Shown here: piece by piece, positions 35,144 to 42,919 of the stretch
Layout: each line of letters starts with the position of its first letter
How positions within the stretch are numbered: position 1 is the stretch's first letter
Assembly (NCBI GenBank): GCA_964529305.1
Contig: CAZGUX010000048.1
Location: 42,765 to 106,764 of the forward strand
From: CAZGUX01 sp964529305
GTDB taxonomy: Bacteria; Acidobacteriota; Terriglobia; Bryobacterales; Bryobacteraceae
Reading direction: 5' to 3'
DNA: 64,000 bases
Notes under the pieces: generated by a model
What the model saw: only the letters and a program-made list of their open reading frames with translations
The model's database searches: none
What the model was told of the DNA's origin: nothing
Position numbers and translations under genes: made by a program

Positions 35144-36241
35144 TCAGACCTCCCGCCAGTCCTTTAGCCACGCATAGCCGGGACGCAGCCGCGCCCACAT
35201 TCCGCGAGTCGCCTGCTCGAGTTCCGTCCGCTGCTTCGGCGATAGCTTGCCTTCGCGCTTTCGCTCCAGAACCGCCTGAGCGACGTTCTCCACCTGCCGC
35301 GGGTTGACCAATCCGGGAATCGGAGCCGTGATTGCCGGATTCTCCAGAATGTAGCGGATCGCCAACCGGGCCCGCTTGCTGTCCTCTTCCGCCTGGGGAC
35401 TGCTCAACGAGCCATCGCCCGCGAACAGCGAATTGTCCGCGAACGGCTTGATGCCCAACACGCCCACCTGGTGCTGTTGGACCGCCTCGAACACGCTCTC
35501 TTCGGGCAAGACGCTCGAGTCGGCGGTATAGGGGAAGAGCACCACCTGGATCTGGTTCGGGTAGTGTTCGATCAGATACTTGAGCCAGGAGCGGTTGTGG
35601 CTGGAAATGCCCGTGAACCGGGCCTTGCCCTGCTGCCTGGCCTGGTCGAGTGCTTCGATGGTCGCTTCTTCCACCTGGTTGAGCAGGCCCATTTCGGGAA
35701 TGCCCTCCACCGGCAGAGTGATCCGCCACAGGTCGACATAATCGAGATTCGCTTCTTTCAGGCTCATGTCGAAGCCCTCGAGCAACTTCTTCGCGGTCCG
35801 CCATTCCGGGAACCGCGGCTCGCGGGTATACCAGGAGAACCCGAAGTACATGCGGTCCCTGCGGCCCTTCAGAACCTTCGCATAGGCCAGGATCTCGGGC
35901 GGCGCGCAGGCGTCCACATAGTTGATGCCCAGTTCCGTGCAGCGCGAGACAATGTCCGCGCGGTTCTTCAGGAAGACCGGATTGTTGACGTTGTCGAGGT
36001 CTTCCTTGGCGTAGCCGACGCCCTTGAAGCCTTGAGGCATCATGGTAGCGACGCGTTTCCAGTGCCCGCCCAGGCAGACGGCGGAAAACATCAGGCCGGT
36101 CTTGCCGAGAGGGCGATATTCCATGTTGGAGTTGTAGCTGCGAATCGCGGCTGTGTTCAGTTTGGGGACGTTCTTGGCGCCGGCCGCCATCGCCAGGGCA
36201 CTGGCGGCGAGGAACTCCCGGCGTTCGATGGGTTCCGTCAT
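35144..36241 (-). CDS. Tat-exported aldo/keto reductase-like protein with altered active site
   Basis: 365 residues. A twin-arginine start (PIERREFLAASALAMAAG) precedes an AKR-type barrel (YRPLGKTGLMFSAVCLGG, YVDLWRITLP, PIPGLVNPRQVENVAQAV). The catalytic Tyr of active AKRs, normally a few residues after the Asp in GINYVDA, is replaced by Pro (VDACAPPEI). The Lys expected at the end of strand 3 is replaced by FGFSW. Redox activity is therefore doubtful. AAGGAAGG lies upstream of the ATG at 36241. Confidence 0.82.
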   Translation of the reverse strand: MTEPIERREFLAASALAMAAGAKNVPKLNTAAIRSYNSNMEYRPLGKTGLMFSAVCLGGHWKRVATMMPQGFKGVGYAKEDLDNVNNPVFLKNRADIVSRCTELGINYVDACAPPEILAYAKVLKGRRDRMYFGFSWYTREPRFPEWRTAKKLLEGFDMSLKEANLDYVDLWRITLPVEGIPEMGLLNQVEEATIEALDQARQQGKARFTGISSHNRSWLKYLIEHYPNQIQVVLFPYTADSSVLPEESVFEAVQQHQVGVLGIKPFADNSLFAGDGSLSSPQAEEDSKRARLAIRYILENPAITAPIPGLVNPRQVENVAQAVLERKREGKLSPKQRTELEQATRGMWARLRPGYAWLKDWREV

Positions 36242-36458
36242 AGGGACCTTCCTTTGCGGAAATCGAAAAATGAGGGTTGAAAAGATCGCGCCCGCCCGTC
36301 GCCGGGCAGGCAAAGTCTGCCGTCCCGATCCTACGCCAATCCGTGTTCCGTGTCTAACCCTCGAGGCCAATCCACACCCGCACCTCATCATTTGTCGGAA
36401 GCCCGTCGCCGCAACTTCTCCGGGCCGTGCCCGATAACTAGGCTGGAGGGTCCTACCG

Positions 36459-36764
36459 ATGAAACTGAATCCGTTGAGCCGGGTTGCGTGCTTTCCCCCG
36501 ATTGGCACGTCGCCGGTTCCCGAGCGTTCGGCGGCCGTAAGCCAGGCGCGCCCCGACTACGCCGCCGCCTTTGCGCGCAACTGGAAACCCAAGGTATCTG
36601 ACAAGTTCGACAGCAAGATGAAGGATCTCGAGGCGCAGGACAAACTCGGGAATTTCGAGATCCAGGATCTGATGAGCCAGTACAACCAGGCGGAAACATT
36701 GGCTTCCAGCGTTCAAAAGAAAGCGGACGACACCAACAACGGCATCGCCGGGAAGATCGGTTGA
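36459..36764 (+). CDS. small hypothetical helical protein
   Basis: 101 residues, preceded by GGAGGG 8-9 bases from the ATG, so expression is plausible. I do not recognise the family. The first 35 residues are disordered-looking; the rest (VSDKFDSKMKDLEAQDKLGN, then IQDLMSQYNQAETLASSVQK) should form a helical hairpin. The size and the end pattern resemble type III secretion needle subunits, but no other secretion gene is nearby. A GC-rich hairpin follows the stop. Confidence 0.6.
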   Translation: MKLNPLSRVACFPPIGTSPVPERSAAVSQARPDYAAAFARNWKPKVSDKFDSKMKDLEAQDKLGNFEIQDLMSQYNQAETLASSVQKKADDTNNGIAGKIG

Positions 36765-36769
36765 TGGGC

Positions 36770-36789
36770 GGCCGGCCATACTGCCGGCC
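36770..36789 (+). terminator. GC-rich hairpin after the 101-residue gene
   Basis: GGCCGGC (36770-36776) and GCCGGCC (36783-36789) form a 7-base-pair stem with a 6-base loop, starting 6 bases after the stop codon. There is no T-run, so termination strength is uncertain. Confidence 0.4.
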
Positions 36790-36799
36790 CCTCCGAAGG

Positions 36800-36873
36800 G
36801 CGCGCTAAAGCACGCCGCGGCTTAAAAACCGCCCCACAGGTCGGGAACTGAAGGTTCCCCTGCACGTTGCGTG
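36800..36873. repeat. palindromic repeat cluster
   Basis: GGGAACTGAAGGTTCCC (36843-36859) is nearly identical in its arms to palindromes at 4964-4977 and 63804-63819. It is preceded by GCGCGCTAAAGCACGC-like bases and followed by a GCAC/GTGC-type hairpin. It is a copy of the dispersed intergenic repeat described for 4943-4996. Confidence 0.5.
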
Positions 36874-36884
36874 CGCCAAATCCT

Positions 36885-38159
36885 TCAGAGGGTCGAGGGC
36901 AGCACGAAGGGCCGGCGATACGTTCGTCCCAGCATCCCGTTCGCTTCGGCGTCCGAGGGGAAACGATTGGTCTTGGGATCGAATCGGACCTGCCGCTTGA
37001 GCCGGTACGAGATGTTGGCGAAGTTGCACATGCTGCCCGACAGGTGAATCTGCTCCAGTTCCGCGGTCAGAGTCTCGGGCTTGCCGCTACGAACGGCATC
37101 CAGAAAGTTCGCCGTGTGGTCGACGTCCTCCAGGCGCCCCGGATCAGGTTCCGGAGTCTTGCTTCCGTTCAAGTAGATTTGACACACGCCCTTCTGGTTA
37201 TCGTGTGCGCCGGGGCCTCCGTCGGCCAGGTGCATGTACCCCTTGGCTCCGTAGAAGTGCAGACTGTTGGTCTCGGGAGTCAGATGGCCGCGAACTTCGC
37301 CGATCAACTCGACCCCATCGTCCCACTGGCACGCGACGTTCAGAGTATTGGGCGTCTGGCCCTGATCCTTGTAGCCGAAACGGCCGCCCGAAGCGAACAC
37401 GCGCTGAGGTAGCCCGCGGTTCAGGCCCCAGCGCGCGACATCCATGTAGTGGGCGCCGTTGTTCGCCACCTCGCCGCCGCCGAAATCCCAAAACCAGTGC
37501 CAGTTATAGTGGACCAGGTTGAAATGGTGAGGCTGCTCCGGCGCGGGGCCGAGCCACAAGTCCCAGTGTAGATTCCTGGGCGGAGGCTCAGGTTTGAGAA
37601 ATCCCAGCGATTTGCGCCGGACGCAAATGGTCCAACGGGCAAGGTACAGGTCGCCGATCACGCCCTCGTGCAGCAACTGGATGGCCTTGCGATAGCCTCC
37701 GCTGGAACGGCGCTGCGTCCCGCCCTGCACGACCCGCTTGTATTTGCGCGCCGCCTCCACCATCTTCTGCCCTTCGATGAAGTTGTGCGAGATGGGCTTC
37801 TCGATCAGGACGTGCTTGCCGGCCTGGCACGCCCAAATCGTGTTGAAGCCGTGCCAGTGGTCAGGCGTGGCGAAGGAAACGGTGTCGATGGTCTTGTCGT
37901 CGAGGATCCGGCGGAAGTCCGCCACCTGCGCCGGAGTCTTCCCGCTCTTCTTCTGGACGGCGGCCGCCGCTTGCGCGGTGCGAAGATCGTCGACGTCGCA
38001 GACCGCGGCCACTTCCGCCCCGGGGATGCGGAGCAGGTTGTGGACCAGATCCATTCCCCGCCACCCGGTGCCGACGACCGCCGCGCGAATGCGATCGTTC
38101 GCGCCGGCCCAACGCTGGGAAGCGGCGGCCGCGCCCACCAGAAATGTCCGCCGCGTCAT
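36885..38159 (-). CDS. Tat-exported Gfo/Idh/MocA-family oxidoreductase
   Basis: 424 residues. Twin-arginine start TRRTFLVGAAAA; cofactor motif AAVVGTGWRGMD; HVLIEKPISHN with the family Lys-Pro; DHWHGFNT. Long C-terminal domain with HYNWHWFWDFGGGEVANNG, typical of large exported members in Planctomycetes and Acidobacteria. It begins 5 bases after the stop of the upstream FAH-family gene, so the two are an operon. Substrate unknown. Confidence 0.87.
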   Translation of the reverse strand: MTRRTFLVGAAAASQRWAGANDRIRAAVVGTGWRGMDLVHNLLRIPGAEVAAVCDVDDLRTAQAAAAVQKKSGKTPAQVADFRRILDDKTIDTVSFATPDHWHGFNTIWACQAGKHVLIEKPISHNFIEGQKMVEAARKYKRVVQGGTQRRSSGGYRKAIQLLHEGVIGDLYLARWTICVRRKSLGFLKPEPPPRNLHWDLWLGPAPEQPHHFNLVHYNWHWFWDFGGGEVANNGAHYMDVARWGLNRGLPQRVFASGGRFGYKDQGQTPNTLNVACQWDDGVELIGEVRGHLTPETNSLHFYGAKGYMHLADGGPGAHDNQKGVCQIYLNGSKTPEPDPGRLEDVDHTANFLDAVRSGKPETLTAELEQIHLSGSMCNFANISYRLKRQVRFDPKTNRFPSDAEANGMLGRTYRRPFVLPSTL

Positions 38160-38164
38160 CGGAT

Positions 38165-39004
38165 CTATCCGGCGACCACCTTGTTCTTCAATACGCCAAT
38201 GCCCTCGATGTCGATCTCGACAGTGTCGCCGGGATTCATCTTCTTCGTGGTCTGCGGCGTCCCCGTGAAGATCAGGTCGCCCGGCACCAGCGTCACGTAC
38301 TTGCTGATAAAGCTCACCATCGTCGGGCAGTCGAATAACAGGTCGGAAGTGTTTTCCTTCTGAACCACCTGGCCGTTGAGGCGGGTCTGCAAGAGGAGGT
38401 TGGCGTAGTTGACGCCTTTGGCGATGACGGGCCCGAGCGGCCCGAACGTGTCGGCGCCCTTGGCGCGCCACCACTGGACGTCTTTCTTCGCGCCGTTCTG
38501 CCAGTCGCGCTCGCTGACGTCGTTGCCGCACGTCACCCCGAAGATGGCGGCTTTGGCTTCCTCGACCGAAACGTTCTTCGCGGTCTTGCCGATCACGATG
38601 ACCAGTTCGCCTTCGTAGTGGACATTGACCGAGCCCTTGGGGATGACGATCGAATCGTCCGGGTGCTGCAGGCACGTCACCGGCTTGTAGAAGATCTCGG
38701 GATTCACAAACAGGGCCTTGCCGCCCATGTGGCTCTTGTAGTTGCCTGCCAGCGCGAGGACCTTGGAAGACTCGCAGGGATAGAGCAACTTCACGTCGCC
38801 CAGCTTGTGTTTGGCGCCGGTTTCTTTGTGGGCGCCGAACAGGCTGCCGCTGATGGCATGCACCGTGTCGCCGCGGAGGATGCCGTACCCGGTCGTGTTG
38901 CCCTTTCGGAAACGGACGTACTTGGTAACGGATCCTTGCGCCGACCCGACTTGCATGGCGGCGGACGAAGCCGCCAACGTGTGGACGAATTCTCTGCGTT
39001 GCAT
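38165..39004 (-). CDS. fumarylacetoacetate hydrolase-family protein with Tat-like signal
   Basis: 279 residues. FAH fold: ALAGNYKSHM, then metal-binding HYEGELVIVIG, FGVTCGNDVSERD and PGDLIFTGTP. Family members hydrolyse or isomerise acylpyruvates and related diketo acids. The N-terminus MQRREFVHTLAASSAAM is a twin-arginine-type signal, unusual for this normally cytosolic family. It is co-transcribed with an exported oxidoreductase and follows a PhyH-like gene on the same strand, so the three may act on one substrate. Confidence 0.85.
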   Translation of the reverse strand: MQRREFVHTLAASSAAMQVGSAQGSVTKYVRFRKGNTTGYGILRGDTVHAISGSLFGAHKETGAKHKLGDVKLLYPCESSKVLALAGNYKSHMGGKALFVNPEIFYKPVTCLQHPDDSIVIPKGSVNVHYEGELVIVIGKTAKNVSVEEAKAAIFGVTCGNDVSERDWQNGAKKDVQWWRAKGADTFGPLGPVIAKGVNYANLLLQTRLNGQVVQKENTSDLLFDCPTMVSFISKYVTLVPGDLIFTGTPQTTKKMNPGDTVEIDIEGIGVLKNKVVAG

Positions 39005-39015
39005 GGTTCTATCCT

Positions 39016-39768
39016 TTATACACCGGCTTCGCTGACCACGGGAAAGTCGGTTGATCCCTTCAACTGGGCCCCCTCGTTCAATCGGACCTGGGCCGACATG
39101 TACACGTAGATCAGACCGCGCCGGGGCTTCGCGCTGGAATTTGGCTCACTGCGGTGCACGGTCAGGCAGTGGTGCAGAACACACGAACCGCGGGGCGCCT
39201 CCACGGCTTGCTCGGGCAACTCCGCAACCTCCGGATGCTCCAGCAGCCCCAGGGAATTCCCTTTCACACCGGAAGGGGCGTGCGGCAGAATGCCCAGTTT
39301 GTGAGATCCTACCGCAAATCGCACGCAGCCATTCTCGATCCGGGTATCATCCAGCGCGATCCAGGCCGTGACCAGCTCGTAGGGAGTGAAGGGCCAGTAA
39401 GGCATATCCTGATGGGCCGGCACAGCGGTGCCGACCATGGGCGGCTTGGCAAACAACTGGCTGCCGTACAAACGGACCGGCTTGCCCAGGATCTCCGCTA
39501 TCACGCCGACCAGTTTCGGGTGTCGAGCTCCCTCCATGAAGAACGGGCTGTAGTGGTGCATGCGGAAGGCGTTGCGCAGGCGCGGCGGGTTGGAGTCCGG
39601 TTCGTAGATCACGTCGTGATCCGGCATGTAGCCGGCGCGGCCCTCGACGATCCGGTCGACCTCATCGGACATGGGGGCGACCTCCTCCTCCGTGAACAAG
39701 TTCTCCAGAACGACGAAGCCGTCGTTATAGAAGCGCACCGCAGTCTCGGGCAGCGAAAGCGTAGCCAT
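39016..39768 (-). CDS. phytanoyl-CoA dioxygenase (PhyH)-family protein
   Basis: 250 residues. Fe(II)/2-oxoglutarate oxygenase of the PhyH family: iron ligands His and Asp in PAHQDMPYW (about 118-120) and His in LTVHRSEPN (about 204), with the 2-oxoglutarate-binding Arg in RRGLIYVY. All ligands are present, so it should be active. Substrate unknown; bacterial members hydroxylate many small molecules. It lies 11 bases upstream of the FAH-family gene. Confidence 0.88.
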   Translation of the reverse strand: MATLSLPETAVRFYNDGFVVLENLFTEEEVAPMSDEVDRIVEGRAGYMPDHDVIYEPDSNPPRLRNAFRMHHYSPFFMEGARHPKLVGVIAEILGKPVRLYGSQLFAKPPMVGTAVPAHQDMPYWPFTPYELVTAWIALDDTRIENGCVRFAVGSHKLGILPHAPSGVKGNSLGLLEHPEVAELPEQAVEAPRGSCVLHHCLTVHRSEPNSSAKPRRGLIYVYMSAQVRLNEGAQLKGSTDFPVVSEAGV

Positions 39769-39822
39769 GGTGTGCCCATTATGGCTCGTAACGGGGGCGG
39801 TCCGGGTCCAGGCGGTTGGATG

Positions 39823-40941
39823 TCAGTAGCGCGCCTGTTCCACCATCTCCCGCATGATGTCGATACGGTGCTCGAGCGCTCCCGGAGGAACCTGGTCGCC
39901 CGCGGCGGCTACCAGCCGGGGGCTGCGCGCGCGGAGCGCCAGCCACTGCCTCACGGCATCGCGGAAGTCGTCGTCACTCGCAGGTTCAATCCAGGCGGGA
40001 GGAGGGACCCCGCCCGAGAGGATCATTCCAGGCCCGGCTTCGTCGCGGCATTCCTCCGGGGTCAGGTCGCCCATCGGCGCGGGGGTGACGGCGTCGATGC
40101 AGTCGACTCCAATCTCCACGAAGGCGCCCAGAAGTCCGCTCAATCGCCCGTCGACGTGCACGGAACTGAACTTGCCTGCCTCTCGAATGCGGCGCGCCGT
40201 CTCCCGATAGAACGGAGCGGACCAGCGGCCGAAGAACCGCGGCGACTGAATGTCGCTCGAGAAGTTGTCGCCCAGGAAGATCACCTCCGCGGGGCTCTGG
40301 CACAGCACCTCGACACAATGCAACAGGTTGTGATTGATGGCCGAAACACACTCCTCGAACTCCACCGGCGAGTCCGCGGCCAGGAAGATTGTCCGCTCCA
40401 CTCCGGCCCAGTAGCTCAGCAAGTGGCCGATCGCGCTGTAGCCGAGCGGCAGGTAGAGGACGCCCAGATCGCCGATGGCCTTCTGCCACCCCTCGTAGCG
40501 GTGGAACGCGGGGCGAAATTGGAGCCGGCTCAAGGCATAGGCCAGCACGCGCAACTCCTCCACTGTCGACACGCCCCACCGGGAGATGCTCCACGAGTAG
40601 CTCTCTTCTTCCCAACGCCGTCTTCGCTCAATCACTCCGATCGGCGTCTCGATCCGCCACGTGATCTCCGGCCCGAATTCGGTGTTCTGCTTCGTGGTGG
40701 TCGCTTGGACTTCGGGAGGGTAGCTCGCGTCATAGAACGAAATCAGATTGGGCGCGTAGAAGCCGGCCCGGACTTTGCGATGATAGTCGAGCAGCGGCCA
40801 GTCCGGCTCCATCAGCGCCTGCGAAAGGTCGAACGGTACGTTGTGTTTCTGATAGAACCAGTGCGACAGATCCAGAAAGAAAGGGACACGGTCCGGCATT
40901 TCGCCCCGGTACACCGCCAGCAGTCGTTCTCGTTCAGTCAT
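39823..40941 (-). CDS. uroporphyrinogen decarboxylase-like (URO-D fold) protein
   Basis: 372 residues. MTERERLLAVYRGEMPDRVP is the usual opening of URO-D-fold proteins that are not HemE but relatives of corrinoid-dependent methyltransferases. The barrel end (GVDCIDAVTPAPMGDLTPEE, then GMILSGGVPPPAW) fits. HemE signature motifs are absent, so porphyrin decarboxylation is unlikely. Start at ATG 40941 by family alignment; no strong Shine-Dalgarno. Function unknown. Confidence 0.78.
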   Translation of the reverse strand: MTERERLLAVYRGEMPDRVPFFLDLSHWFYQKHNVPFDLSQALMEPDWPLLDYHRKVRAGFYAPNLISFYDASYPPEVQATTTKQNTEFGPEITWRIETPIGVIERRRRWEEESYSWSISRWGVSTVEELRVLAYALSRLQFRPAFHRYEGWQKAIGDLGVLYLPLGYSAIGHLLSYWAGVERTIFLAADSPVEFEECVSAINHNLLHCVEVLCQSPAEVIFLGDNFSSDIQSPRFFGRWSAPFYRETARRIREAGKFSSVHVDGRLSGLLGAFVEIGVDCIDAVTPAPMGDLTPEECRDEAGPGMILSGGVPPPAWIEPASDDDFRDAVRQWLALRARSPRLVAAAGDQVPPGALEHRIDIMREMVEQARY

Positions 40942-41266
40942 AGGCCAACCCGAAGTGACATGAACCGGAGACAAACAGAGACTCTTGGGGCACGGCCACC
41001 GCGAGAGGCTGTGAAAAAACCGGCCAATCGCCGCCATGAAGCCTTCTGGAAGCCGCGAGCGTGAGCGAGCGGTGGCGATGCATGTTGACCCAGGAGCCAC
41101 CGCTCCCTGACGGTCGCGGCTCTGTTTGGTCACGGCTCTGCAAGTTCAGATCGATCCTCAGAGCCGTGATTGTATGCCCGGCGCACCTGGAAGTAAATGG
41201 ATCCGTCCTGTCCTTCGGGACGCTCGCCAGTGACCTGACGCCGCCAGGGCGTACAATGAGGGACGT
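40942..41266. repeat. non-coding region with two inverted repeats
   Basis: About 325 bases without a gene. GAGCGGTGGC (41067-41076) pairs with GCCACCGCTC (41096-41105), and TCACGGCTCTG (41130-41140) pairs with CAGAGCCGTGA (41159-41169). The stretch CACCGCTCCCTGACGGTCGC between them looks like a dispersed repeat of this kind of genome. GAGGGA before 41267 is the ribosome-binding site of the next gene. Confidence 0.5.
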
Positions 41267-41752
41267 ATGCCCGACACATTCGCCGTATTCGACACCACCG
41301 AAGGGTCGTTCAAGATCAAACTGCACGAGGACAAGACACCCCGCACCGTTGCGAACTTTGTCGACCTCGCGGAAGGCCGTAAGACGGGAAAGCCGTTCTA
41401 CGACGGGTTGGTTTTCCATCGGGTCATTGATGGGTTCATGATTCAGGGAGGCTGTCCGCAGGGAACGGGAACCGGCGGCCCCGGCTATCAGTTCGCCGAC
41501 GAATTTCATAAAGACCTCAAGCACACCAAGCCGGGAATCCTCTCCATGGCGAACGCGGGACCGAATACCAACGGCAGCCAGTTCTTCATTACGGTTGCGC
41601 CCACCAAATGGCTGGATGGGAAACACAGCGTGTTCGGAGAAGTAGTGGAAGGCTACGACATCGTCGAGAAGATCGCCAAGTCGCCGACGGGTTCGATGGA
41701 CCGTCCCGTCAAGCCGATTGTGGTCAACTCGGTCAAAATTGAAAGGGTGTAA
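41267..41752 (+). CDS. cyclophilin-type peptidyl-prolyl isomerase
   Basis: 161 residues, single cyclophilin domain and no signal peptide, so cytosolic. FHRVIDGFMIQGG holds the catalytic Arg; GPNTNGSQFFIT and KHSVFGEVVEG complete the active-site groove. It speeds cis-trans isomerisation of proline bonds. First gene of a plus-strand run with DUF1080, nadD, a hydrolase and an FG-GAP protein. Confidence 0.93.
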   Translation: MPDTFAVFDTTEGSFKIKLHEDKTPRTVANFVDLAEGRKTGKPFYDGLVFHRVIDGFMIQGGCPQGTGTGGPGYQFADEFHKDLKHTKPGILSMANAGPNTNGSQFFITVAPTKWLDGKHSVFGEVVEGYDIVEKIAKSPTGSMDRPVKPIVVNSVKIERV

Positions 41753-41755
41753 GCC

Positions 41756-42346
41756 ATGAAGTGGCTGCTATGTCTGGCGCTCGCCGCGAGCGCCTTTGGC
41801 GCCGACGGTTTCAAACCGTTGTTCAACGGCAAGAATCTAAAAGGGTGGGACGGCGACCCGAGGATTTGGTCCGTCCACGATGGCATGATTGTCGGATCGA
41901 CCGAGAAGGTCACGATCGACAAGAACCAATTCCTGATTTCCAAAAAAAGCTACAAAAATTTCATCCTGAAGGCTCAGGTGAAACTGCGGAATCACAACAG
42001 CGGTATCCAATTCCGCAGCGAAGCGCTGCCTGGGTGGGTGGTGAAGGGCTACCAGGCGGACATGGCCGAAAACAACTACTGGGGCTGTGTGTACGACGAG
42101 AAGGGCACGCGCGGCATCCTGGTGAACGGCTGGAAGGACAAGGCGGAGAAGATCGTCAAGCTGAAAGACTGGAATGATTACGAGATTACCTGCCGCGGCG
42201 ATTCGATTCAGTTGAAACTCAACGGCGCCGTGACCGCCGATTTCCAGGATCAGGCAAAACTCGACGGCATCATCGCGTTCCAGCTCCACAAAGGACCGCC
42301 GATGGAAGCCTACTTCCGCAACATCCAAATCAAAGTGCTGCCCTGA
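41756..42346 (+). CDS. DUF1080 (3-keto-disaccharide hydrolase-like) secreted protein
   Basis: 196 residues. A short signal peptide (WLLCLALAASAFGA) is followed by FKPLFNGKNLKGWDGDPRIW, the DUF1080 opening, and a concanavalin-like beta-sandwich ending EAYFRNIQIKVL. Some family members hydrolyse 3-keto-glycosides, often beside Gfo/Idh/MocA glycoside oxidases, of which this window has several. It starts 3 bases after the cyclophilin stop. Confidence 0.9.
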   Translation: MKWLLCLALAASAFGADGFKPLFNGKNLKGWDGDPRIWSVHDGMIVGSTEKVTIDKNQFLISKKSYKNFILKAQVKLRNHNSGIQFRSEALPGWVVKGYQADMAENNYWGCVYDEKGTRGILVNGWKDKAEKIVKLKDWNDYEITCRGDSIQLKLNGAVTADFQDQAKLDGIIAFQLHKGPPMEAYFRNIQIKVLP

Positions 42347-42348
42347 AC

Positions 42349-42909
42349 TTGCGACTCGCGATCTTTGGAGGCGCCTTCGATCCCGTCCACGCGGCGCACC
42401 TGACGGTGGCTCGTGAAGCCGCATCGCTGTGCGCGCTGGATTGTGTCCTGGTGGTTCCCGCGGCGAATCCACCCCACAAACGGCTGCACACGCCCTACGA
42501 TCACCGCTACCGGATGGTCGAACTCGCGGTAGCGGGCGATCCCGTGCTCGAGGCCTCGCGTCTCGAAGCGCTGACCGCGCACTCCTACTCCATCGATACG
42601 ATCGAGCGAGTGCGTGCCCGCATCCATCCGGACGACCAGTTGTTCTTCCTGATCGGCGCGGATGCGTTTGCGGAGATCCGGACCTGGGTCCGTTGGCAGG
42701 ATGTGATCCGCGCGGTCGAGTTCGTCGTGGTGAGCCGGCCGGGGTTCCGCTACGATCCACCGGAGGGAGCGCGGGTCCATCGCCTCGACTCTCTCGCTTT
42801 GCCGATTGCCTCGTCCGACCTTCGCCAGCGTTTGGCCGCCGGGGAGACCCCCGCCGAGATCCCGCCTCCGGTAATCGAGTATATTCGGGAACACGGTTTG
42901 TACCGTTGA
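42349..42909 (+). CDS. nadD: nicotinate-nucleotide adenylyltransferase
   Basis: 186 residues. LAIFGGAFDPVHAAHL carries the nucleotidyltransferase GxFDPxHxxH motif; PPHKR and the C-terminal ISSxxLR-equivalent (PIASSDLRQRL) are also present. NadD joins nicotinate mononucleotide and ATP to give deamido-NAD. TTG start two bases after the DUF1080 stop; no better start nearby. Confidence 0.92.
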   Translation: MRLAIFGGAFDPVHAAHLTVAREAASLCALDCVLVVPAANPPHKRLHTPYDHRYRMVELAVAGDPVLEASRLEALTAHSYSIDTIERVRARIHPDDQLFFLIGADAFAEIRTWVRWQDVIRAVEFVVVSRPGFRYDPPEGARVHRLDSLALPIASSDLRQRLAAGETPAEIPPPVIEYIREHGLYR

Positions 42910-42919
42910 CCGAGGACCG

